From Utricularia gibba (lineage: Eukaryota; Streptophyta; Magnoliopsida; Lamiales; Lentibulariaceae): a DNA stretch of 64,000 nt. Where the stretch lies: assembly GCA_002189035.1 (NCBI GenBank), contig NEEC01000011.1:682001-746000 (forward strand). Direction: 5' to 3'. Shown here in pieces: positions 55,639 through 64,000 of this stretch. Below the pieces are notes generated by a model. It did not search any database. It had not been told where the DNA came from and worked only from the letters and a program-made list of their open reading frames with translations. The position numbers and the translations under genes were made by a program. How positions within the stretch are numbered: the stretch's first letter is position 1; every line of letters begins with the position of its first letter.

Positions 55639-57150
55639 GCTATATGTCGTATAGAAACTCCATAATACTTCACGATCAGTGGTTCAACACTGAAAATAAT
55701 TTTCCTTTGTGTCCAACACACAAAAGGTAAACCGAGAGACATTGTCATACAGTGTTGTATATCTAAAACATATAATACTTTGTTCATGTTACCATTTTTA
55801 AGTCAATCCTCAAACCTCCTACTACTATTGAACGTTGTTTTTGGTGAATACCTACAACAATAGCATTAACTCGGTATGAAATGAGAAAGACTTGGATCCA
55901 CCACCGTTCAAGCTTCAAGTAGATTCTACAAGAAGATGGATTCAAAAGAGTTAAATTCACTCAATGATGCACAAAGGCCTTGTAGATTTTCACCACAGTG
56001 GTAGGAGGAGATGACTGGAATCAAAATCAGGAATCAATTCTAATCGATTTGAATGCTCCACCAACATATGATTACAACCCCTAGCAACTCATTTAGGAAT
56101 TCATCATATGATGATGAACAATGGAGTCACACAACACACCCTTCCACTACTGCTTCCAGAAATCCAATATTGCATACAACACCATTTTTTCTCCCATCCC
56201 TATCAAATTTAAAATAAAGCAGACACAAAACAAAAAACAAATTCACTAGAAAAACAATCAACAATATCCTTACATCACGTTTGAATGAGAAGTAATTTGT
56301 AAGATGTTTCAGATTTTATCTTCCACATGGAATTACATTTGAAACAATAGTATATTCGCAACAAAAACAATGGTGTCAAGTACATGCTACATATTACATT
56401 AATAGCATCGAATGACATGTATTACATGTTGAAAATAAATAATAAATATACACTCGATGCTATTAATGGTTAACGATTGAATTAGTGTAACACAAGTTTT
56501 TCATTAAGAACAAATACACACTTGATCCAAATAATTTGAAACAATAAAATGATACATAATATAATCAGTTAAATATAGAAAAAATAAAATACTTGATACA
56601 AAATATTCAAAATCATTGAATGATGTGTAATCGAGAAATTAATAAAAATGCCTAAGAATCGAATGTCAGAATTCTAATAAAATGATAGAGTTTTCACAAA
56701 TCGTATAAAAAGTAAAAAATTCCACAAACATATTTTTGGGAAAACCACATATCACCAATTTCGTAAATCGTAGTGTGAGAAAATGTCCTAGAACTCAATG
56801 GAATCAGTTATAGCCATCTGCCTACTGTGAGAAAATATGCTAGATGTGCTTGATTGGATGAAATATTTGAATTAAATCGTGCGATATTGAAGTATAGTAA
56901 TGTTTTGCGTAGCAGTCAAGGGGGTTCACTTTTGCCCATGTTTCATTTGCTTTCCTTTTCTTGAGACACATTTGATATGGTGTGAGAAAGTAGTTTCAAA
57001 ATATTCTATTGGTATTGACCTTGATTTAGATGTTTATCTAGAATTTAGAATATTCTAAAAAATTGAAATGCAACTATAATAAACCATGGCATCTAATAAA
57101 ATACTGTTTGTTTTGTATTTTTCCTTTCTCTAAATAGGAAAGCTTTAATT
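55639..57150. other. Unassigned AT-rich sequence
   Basis: No coding or RNA feature recognised; it may include the 5' part of the MULE element that follows. Confidence 0.4.
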
Positions 57151-57157
57151 GTAAATC

Positions 57158-58311
57158 ATGATTGAATCTATGAAAGCATTGGTTTATATATTTCTTTTAG
57201 TCTTAATCTTTGGGATAAATTTTTTCGCCATCTTTTTACAAAAACCATCTATAGTGTTGACTAAAAAGCTGAAATTATTTTTTATTATCTCGATTGAAAG
57301 GAAGCTCATAGCTTCAACTACTCCCTACAAGCATAAACTACTTATTGCAGTGACATTTATACCACTTCGGAAGTTGTTGCCTCTTGCCTTTGCTGTTGTA
57401 AATGAGGAGACAAATGAATCTTGGCATTGGTTTTTACAGCACATTGGTACTTATATTACATTGGATAAGCCAACATGTCTAATATCTCATCGATGTGGTT
57501 TAATAAGAAAGGGAGCACGACTTGTTCCTGCTTTTAGTGAAGAACATGGAGTATGTCATCAATATTGCATTCGATATCTATGAGCAAACCTTCTGGATAA
57601 ATTTAAAACTCCCGGAGTCAGAGATTGGTTCAACAAAGCGGCACATACAAGTTACATTGACAAATTTAAGAAATATATGACTAGCATTAAACATGTTAAT
57701 GTTAGAGCATGGAAATACCTGCATGCAATTCCTGTGCAAAAATGGACTTTGCCTCATGATGGTGGCAGGAGATATGGTGTTATGACAACAAATCAAGTAG
57801 AAGGAATAAATGCTGTGCTTTTGGGTGCACGACATCTTCCATTAACAACAATGGCTCAGGTATTATATCAACATCATTTTAAATAAAATATTTTAAGCTA
57901 ATATGTGTGTACTTCCTGTAGGCAACATTTACATGGTGCAAAAAATATCTGTATGAAGGTTTGGAAGATGTTCTTAATATAGAGCGTCAAAACAAAGTAT
58001 TCAACAAAGAAGCTGAGCTCCTACTAAAACGATGGGATAGACCAATCCCATATACAAATGTTGAGGTTTACGACCATCACCAAAAGGTGGATCGTGTTGC
58101 AACTCTTCGTAAGAATGGCTTGGAGAAAGTGTGTTTTTTCAAAATCAAAGATCAAACTTGCACTTGTATCAAATGGCAAAATTACGGTATACCGTGCTGT
58201 CATGCACAACACGTAATTCCTCAAAGTACAACTTGTTTTAGAGTTTTAAATACAATATTAATGATATACAAATGGTTTTGCATGAATAGGCTTGCAAGCT
58301 TCCTGGGATAG
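57158..58311 (+). pseudogene. MULE transposase relic 2 with SWIM zinc finger and an intron
   Basis: The DDE core reads TPYKHKLLIAVTF, LPLAFAVVNEETNESWHWFLQH, then LISHRCGLI, where the catalytic aspartate of the usual LISDR is histidine, and VCHQYCIRYL. A stop at 57581 is followed by NLLDKFKTPGVRDWFNKAA, WTLPHDGGRRYGVMTTNQVE and INAVLLGARHLPLTTMAQ. A GT...AG intron (57860-57921) joins LPLTTMAQ to ATFTWCKKYL, matching the family consensus. 57922-58311 ends with the SWIM finger CTCIKWQNYGIPCCHA. The N-terminal first aspartate region is not recognisable. The Asp-to-His change and the stop indicate an inactive copy. Confidence 0.85.
57860..57921 (+). other. 62-bp intron within the MULE transposase
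   Basis: It starts GTATTATATC after CTCAG and ends TTCCTGTAG before GCAACATTT. It contains an in-frame stop, and its removal keeps phase (Gln-Ala junction) and the conserved sequence. Confidence 0.75.
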
Positions 58312-58655
58312 ATCCACTAATATTAGTCAATACAATCCACCTTCTATGGCGTCTATTGAATGCATATCGAAACCAATTCAAGCCACTCAGAACTGAGAAA
58401 CATTGGCTTTTACCACTAGTGGTTCTTCGTGTTGATCCCGAACATGCTAGGCATTTTCATCGTGGACATGCGAACACAGGATTTATGCATGTGGACGAAG
58501 AAACAACTCCAAATCATTGACAACCAGATAGATCATCTATGAATGTGCCATATGGACACAACTTCAAGCCAATTCCTCAACCACCGTGCGCCTCTATACA
58601 AGAACGCCCACGATACCTAAGCTTCGACTCACCAAGACCATCAAATCAACAATGA
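58290..58655 (+). pseudogene. Uncharacterised coding-looking tail downstream of the MULE
   Basis: In a frame different from the SWIM segment the sequence reads KLPGIDPLILVNTIHLLWRL, LNAYRNQFKPLRTEKHWL, then LPLVVLRVDPEHARHFHRG and HANTGFMHVDEETTPNH. After a stop comes MNVPYGHNFKPIPQPPCA and ERPRYLSFDSPRPSNQQ. It looks coding and may be the C-terminal tail of the transposase, but I do not recognise the sequence. Confidence 0.4.
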
Positions 58656-58659
58656 CGTA

Positions 58660-59116
58660 AGAAAAATGCATTTCAAAGAATGATTAATTTTTTTTCTTAA
58701 AATGACGCAATTGCTCCAATTTATTATATATGTTGGTTGTATTTATCATATTTAATTATTGAATATTTCGTGTATATTTAATTTTATTTATAATAAATAT
58801 GTTGTTCAAATCTATTTCATAAAAACTATATTTAATTACATATATATATATTGATTATACATACAATCAATTTAAAAAAATGCATATGTATTTATATGAT
58901 TTATAATGAAATATAATAGCTATTTTTATATACAAAATATAATATCTTATATAATATGAATATAAAACATGAATACTTAACAAGTGAATAAATAAAAAAA
59001 GTGTGATCGCAATTCCAAAATTGCATTATTTGACTAATAGATTTTTTAAAAGAGTTATTTTAATAAAAAATTTCGGTAATGAATAACAATATATGTTTTA
59101 TGATTAATGACCAGGA
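58660..59116. other. AT-rich non-coding sequence
   Basis: Dense A/T runs including a TA-rich tract at about 58841-58851; nothing else recognised. Confidence 0.4.
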
Positions 59117-59260
59117 TGAAGTTTGGGCGAAACTAAGTGGAGGTCCGAACCGATTGATGTTGAAGAATCAGCGGATGAGTCGTGCTTTGGGGTGAAATGT
59201 TACTTGATACCACAGCTAGATGGTTCTCCCCGAAATGCATTGGGGTGCAACAGTTTGACC
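59117..59260 (+). pseudogene. rrn23: Plastid 23S rRNA fragment (nuclear plastid DNA)
   Basis: About 140 bases match plastid 23S rRNA: GGGCGAAACTAAGTGGAGG, TCCGAACCGATTGATGTTGA, AGAATCAGCGGATGAGT, GGGGTGAAATG and GGTTCTCCCCGAAATGC. The fragment has scattered substitutions (for example GTCGTGCTTTGGGG for the plastid GTTGTGGTTAGGGG) and starts and ends abruptly in AT-rich nuclear sequence. It is a decayed insertion, not an rRNA gene. Confidence 0.85.
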
Positions 59261-60934
59261 AAAGTGAAAAATAAGTTATATTTTTAATGTTGTATAATTC
59301 TTTTAGCGTTTAATGATCATATATTTAGTATAATCTAATAATTTTCACATAATTTATCCAATTTACATAATAAAATAAATAGAAAAAAAAATTAAAACCC
59401 ATGTCCGCATCCGAATAGATAAAATGGATATATAGTGTTCAATGTTATTTTTAGTTGTTTATTATATATTATTAGGTGTTAATCTAGTATTAAGTCACCT
59501 AAATTAAAAGTTTTAATGTTAAGTATTTTATTTTATTAGAAAATTCCTTTTTTCTGACTCTGATTTTTCGTGCCTTGGACGCGACTTGGAACAATTGTAG
59601 GCGGAATATTGACACTAGTCAAGGCCTCTGACTTACGTCTTGTTAGAGTTAGCAGAAAGGATTGGACACTAACTTGCACGCAAAGGAAAACTGGTGGTGT
59701 ACGCAAGAAAGAAGTAATGATAGGAGGAGGACCAGAAGAAGTTAATGAACGTGAGTAGTCATATAAAATCTGTTAGTGCATGTGTTCTAGAGATAATCAA
59801 CTCATTGGAAAATCTTATCTTTTGATGTTTACTTTGAATTGTGATCAAGTTTACATCATTGATAAAATCTTCTACTTGATATATGTGCTATAGAAATTAA
59901 GATGAGATCATAATGTGAGATTCTTCAAACATTTATGTTCAAGTGAAACATTCCCTAGTTAGAATGTTTGTGACATGAGGATATCATAAATACGGATAGG
60001 CTCACACATTGAGTTTTCTAAATTGTTTAGGGAATGATTCCCACAATTGATGTAATGAGATTACTAGAACCAATGTTTGGGTGAGTAAGGATATGACTCC
60101 TTAAGGTTGGAGGTAGTTGATTGATCAATAAAGAATTCATCACTCATGTTGGCTATGAGATCATATCTCAAGTAATTGCATCAAAGCCTAACAGTAAGTC
60201 CTGTGCCCAAGGTAATGACACTCGAATTGTTTTAGTAGGTCATTGAGTATTAGCATTTGAATGCAATTATAAGTTCTATACATAAGAAAGATACACACTT
60301 ATGTTCTAGTATCGAATAAGATAAAAGTATGATGAAAGCTATTCATTCAATGGTGGCTGGTCATGGAAAGTCTCAATTAATTCACCTGATTATTCTTTAA
60401 TCTTGTGAATCATGCTATGTTGTTAGACATCACTCATGATCGATAATGATGGATTTGATTAAGAGTTAATTAATAAATCCATTATTATAGGCTTGATTGA
60501 AGAAGCTTATAGGATCACACATAGTAGTAGAGTTACTAATCGATATAAAAGACAATATTGGTGGGTATGCAGAATTGGATAATATTGGCATATACTTTTC
60601 TCCACAACCTCATTCAAAAGGAAATGATTGTCAACCCCTTTGAGGATGAGGTCCCATTGGACATTCAGAATCAAGCTGGGGAAACGATGACATAGAAGAC
60701 AACATAGCTTCTATTGGTGCATGTCAAGCATAGAATAGGTGGGGTAACGAGCAAGCTGAGGTGATGTACACCAAGTGGCTCATAATCTACAGATGCCGCT
60801 GATGTAGGCCTTCTTTGAATTGTCATGTTATTGCTTTTCCTAAATGACCATTTTCAAGGCATAGTGACATTTGTAATGGATTTTTTACATGAATCTTGTA
60901 TGTGTTAGAAAGAATGAACAAGCACAACAAATAT
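59261..60934. other. Unassigned sequence
   Basis: A 62-codon frame at 59570-59758 (MPWTRLGTIVGGILTLVKAS) has no recognised domain. The stretch 59760-60560 is repetitive-looking low-complexity text of the kind seen in LTR-element leaders, but no LTR ends or primer site were found. Confidence 0.35.
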
Positions 60935-61098
60935 ACATATCCAGTGCAGGGTCATACTTAGAAGGAGCATATGTTGACATGAACAATGCTACTAACGGTA
61001 GCAAGTACCGCATACAGACATATCTAGTGCAGGGTCATACTTAGAAGGAGCATACATTCACATGAACACCACTACTCACAGTAACTGGTGCTTGGGTC
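60935..61098 (+). repeat. 83-bp tandem duplication
   Basis: Copy one at 60935-61017 and copy two at 61018-61098. Both start ACATATC(C/T)AGTGCAGGG, keep TCATACTTAGAAGGAGCATA, and end near the GTAGCAAGT or GTAACTGGT phrase. The first halves are almost identical; the second halves differ more. Confidence 0.85.
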
Positions 61099-62130
61099 TT
61101 ATAGTAGTTGGATTCTACCACTCTGGTGCGTGATACCATGGGATAAAAAGGTATTACATGGAGGACTGTTGGGCCAAGCACCGTGATTCATAAAATCTAA
61201 GGCTTGAGAAAGCCTATAGAACACTACACATATAGTAGCACCATTTGTTGTGTTGTTTGGTGTTCAGTTTTTTAAAGAGAAATGAGTTTAATGGTGAAGT
61301 TACCCAACATTAAATGCATTGGGCGATTGTTAAATGTAGTGGGTTATCGATTCCTACTTGTGCATAGTGATGGCGCCCGATATTTCACCCTTTCCAAAAT
61401 GACATTATTAATCACGCCCTTACATCTCTTTCCTTTTAGCATATGTGCAGCAGCACCTCATACACGAGATACCATCTGTGACCCTCAATTGTTATTTGGA
61501 GAGATACTCGATGGTAGGTAGAACAATATACGGGCATTAGTCATATCCATTTCAGATTCTTCCTTTCTTTTGGTAGTACGATTTCCATTTTTTTTTCTAG
61601 ATGTTGACGTGTTAAAAACTGCATGCCTACTTCTCAATTCCTGATGGTTTTACGATGTGGATAAATTACTTGGCAAAACGTCCATCTCCGAACCATTAGC
61701 AAGAGTTGGAGTAATGGGATGCGCCATCAACACTGAGCACTTTTGATTTGGGTTGTGACTACTCCCACCTCCTTTCTTGGTGCAGATACTTGCTGCACTT
61801 TAGATCCCACTCTCGCACTTGACTTCTCGTTTTGTCACACACATTCTTGGATTTTTGTAGATCTGCCCAGAGGAGGATATACATTCGAAAATGCATGTCT
61901 TCTTTGTGTTCTCCATGTGTGTGCAACGTAATGGAAGCCCCCACTATTCTCTACATGGTAAATGGTGGACTAGTTTCGTATGAGGTGACAAGATTGATTG
62001 TGTCAGAACAAGCTAGAGAGCCATCAAGTAATCACATGCATGTACTGTAGTATTCTAAATCAATGTGCATCAAAAGGCATATTGTTTTTCTTGTGTTGTT
62101 GTAGGTACAGAGGTCTCGTAAAAGCATGCA
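61099..62130. other. Unassigned sequence
   Basis: A 79-codon plus frame at 61282-61521 has no recognisable domain. No RNA gene or LTR seen. Confidence 0.35.
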
Positions 62131-62617
62131 TGATAACACACATTTTTTAGTAATTGAGTATAGAGAAATGACCCATATTATGCAACATATCATAAGTTTT
62201 ATTGCCTATTTCTACGTTTTGGTGTATAGTATCATAGTTGTACTTTTTATTTCTAGTTGGCACTAAATCTACAATTTAGTCCCAACCTTAGTTCTAATAG
62301 TTTTCTTTAAGCAATGCAGCACATGTCAAGAACCCAAATTCCAAGAAGCCATATATGAATAATAAAGTGATAGAGGATGAGACAAAAGGCGGAAAAAGGC
62401 TGAAATGAAGGACACAAAATCCAAGAAGAGGAAAAAGGAGGATTTTGGACATGAGAAAAGATGGAGAGAGAAAAGGGGGAAGACTAACCAGGAACGAAGC
62501 TGATATTTGAAGACCATCTTTTGTTTACAAAGAATATAACTCTCAACTAAGAGTAGCTAGTGAAAGTTTTAGTTTTCTATTGAACTTTTTAAATTCCTTG
62601 CTTGTTTAATGTCTTGT
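62131..62617 (+). repeat. Athila-type LTR 5' part (copy E, diverged)
   Basis: It starts TGATAACACACATTTTTTAG at 62131. It has the family palindrome at the expected distance (62259-62282, GG-C-ACTAAAT / ATTTAGTCC) and a purine-rich central part (62385-62490) like the other copies. It is interrupted at 62618 by the start of another LTR. Confidence 0.55.
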
Positions 62618-62800
62618 TGATAGCACACAAATTTTCATGTTTTTAGAATATGAAAATCATGAGTTTTTAATTATGTTTAGTTGTTTAGGTTCTAGTTTTA
62701 AGTATTTTTATATATAATTTCGGAAAATGTGATTTTTGGTGTTTTAGTGGGCTAAATCACTTGATTTAGCCCACCCATGTGCTAACCGATAATTGGAGAA
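62618..62800 (+). repeat. Athila-type LTR 5' end fragment (copy D)
   Basis: It starts TGATAGCACACAAATTTTC at 62618 and follows the LTR at 28831 for about 180 bp. It includes the most perfect version of the palindrome (12-bp arms, 62747-62774). Similarity ends near 62800. Confidence 0.8.
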
Positions 62801-64000
62801 TTTCTTCACAAAATATTTCAATGGTAAGTATATTTTTAAATAGAATACATTTGTTATTGGTGAAGTGCATTTTAATACTTTCAATTTCCATTAATGGAAA
62901 AAAACCCAAAATATTGAAGTGATTTTATTGATGAGTACATATTATATGATTCTGTCGTAAAGTCTACTATCCAATAGAGTATTACAATATGGATTCTATA
63001 ATGGAGAGATCATCAACAATGTCCTTCTAGAAAAATTTTCACTATGGATGTATTTTATTTTATATTGCTTATTAGAATTTTATGTTTGAATCATTGGATG
63101 GATTTTTTTAATAATTGAAATCTAAGCATTAATACAATTGGCTTAGTACAATAGTACTACATGTACTTATATTTTAGGGACTCGTAATGCTCTGAATGCT
63201 CATCTCCTTTTGCAATTGGAGATTTCCCATGTCGAAATGTTTCCACATAGCTACATACATCATCCACTTCATATAACCCTTCCAAGAATAATCAAAGGTA
63301 TCTATCACTCGGTAGTGCATTTTCGTCCCTTGGCATAATGCTGTAAGTTAAGGAAAATATTGCATTGTTTACCTATGAAAGAGTTAGCACACATAGATTC
63401 TATAGTAGCTACGTGCAATGATAAACACATTGCCAAATTTAGAAGTGACTTTTATCGTGAATCATCGATCAACAATGTATTACTAGTGTTATAACAATAG
63501 TTGAAGGTTGTATCATCATCCCAAATATATCACAAATCCTTAAATTTAAAAGTGTTAAAGCTCATACCAATGGATATTCCTATGTCAGTACACTTACTTA
63601 TACCCCAACAAAGTGCTATCTCTACAATGGCAACCCGCAAGGATGAAGTTGACTATTTTATTTATAAGTCCACTATAAATCAAAATAGTGATTAGTAGTT
63701 AAAATACACCAATGAATTGTTATTCGGTAAACTTATTCTTTTATCGTGAGGATCAAATGGCCATGTCAAACATTTCCATGTGCAAAGTTATAAATTCACT
63801 ACAATTTGATCTCCTCCTTGTAAACATCATGATCTACTGTATGTTGTCCTTCTACCTGATGTTCTGCAAGATGATTCTGCACTATTCTTATTCTAAGGGG
63901 AGTGCCACATGAAATGCGTACTGCATCTCGGACATTCGAAGTTGGTGGTTAAATATCTCTCCATCTCATGACTTTTGCTATTAGTAATACCCCAAGACAT
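62801..64000. other. Unassigned AT-rich sequence
   Basis: Two short open frames (63501-63695 and 63712-63912) have no recognisable domain. Nothing else supported up to the window edge. Confidence 0.4.

Noticed and set aside
59117-59260. Functional rRNA gene
   Set aside because: Only about 140 bases of a roughly 2.8-kb RNA are present, with substitutions in conserved positions.
60935-61098. CRISPR-like or satellite array
   Set aside because: There are only two copies, so it is a simple tandem duplication.
61282-61521. 79-codon frame as a plant mobile-domain protein fragment
   Set aside because: The residues do not support any family well enough to name.
1-64000. CRISPR arrays, operons, riboswitches, bacterial promoters or ribosome binding sites
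   Set aside because: The window is eukaryotic plant DNA; no regularly spaced short repeat array with unique spacers is visible.

Overview
This window looks like repeat-rich intergenic or heterochromatic DNA from a flowering-plant nuclear genome. I found no intact host gene. The evidence for a plant is the set of element lineages (Athila- and Tat-type Ty3/gypsy elements, a chromovirus-like Ty3/gypsy element, a Ty1/copia element, MULE and hAT transposase relics) and two decayed pieces of plastid DNA: a trnV-UAC/trnM-CAU segment near 22.4-22.6 kb and a 23S rRNA piece at 59.1 kb. Almost every reading frame carries stops or frameshifts, so most entries are pseudogenes. No name for the organism can be supported.

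Layout, 1-20 kb: a long-terminal-repeat fragment (about 1.25-2.34 kb) abuts a minus-strand Athila element running from its 5' LTR (18907-20143) through gag, protease and RT, then integrase and an Athila ORF, to a truncated 3' LTR (2345-2947). A complete-looking but mutated Tat element (6500-15687, minus) sits inside the Athila pol gene. It carries gag, protease, RT, RNase H, a second RNase H and integrase. On the opposite strand, between integrase and its 3' LTR, it has a multi-part ORF like the plant 'putative gypsy-type transposon' domain with a C-terminal coiled coil. The 5' LTR of the Tat element and the adjoining Athila pol are both partly deleted.

20-31 kb: a MULE transposase relic, the 3' end of a hAT element, a plastid-derived trnV/trnM segment, then a second, 5'-truncated and internally rearranged Athila element (23768-28140, minus). 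A short coding-looking sequence of unknown origin follows, then a solo Athila-type LTR with a perfect 5-bp target duplication (28831-30222) and a truncated LTR of the same family (30675 to about 31900).

31-43 kb: a plus-strand chromovirus-like pol relic (31925-35060), a 3' region ending in another LTR fragment, and a second Tat element (37810-42886, plus) with both LTRs. Its internal part ends inside RNase H, exactly at the 3' LTR, and a 460-bp dispersed repeat has replaced part of gag/protease.

43-64 kb: a hAT relic split by a solo Tat-type LTR (45564-46080, target duplication AATAT), a second copy of the dispersed repeat, a second hAT relic, and a copia relic with its 3' LTR whose RT is split by a 1.4-kb LTR-like insertion (target duplication AGCTT). 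After these come a second MULE relic with a visible 62-bp intron, the plastid 23S fragment, an 83-bp tandem duplication and two abutting Athila-type LTR starts at 62.1 and 62.6 kb.

The elements record several rounds of insertion, LTR-LTR recombination and deletion. The two most unusual signals are the antisense ORF of the Tat element and a palindrome that sits about 130 bp inside six LTRs of the Athila-type family, with paired base changes that keep the stem.
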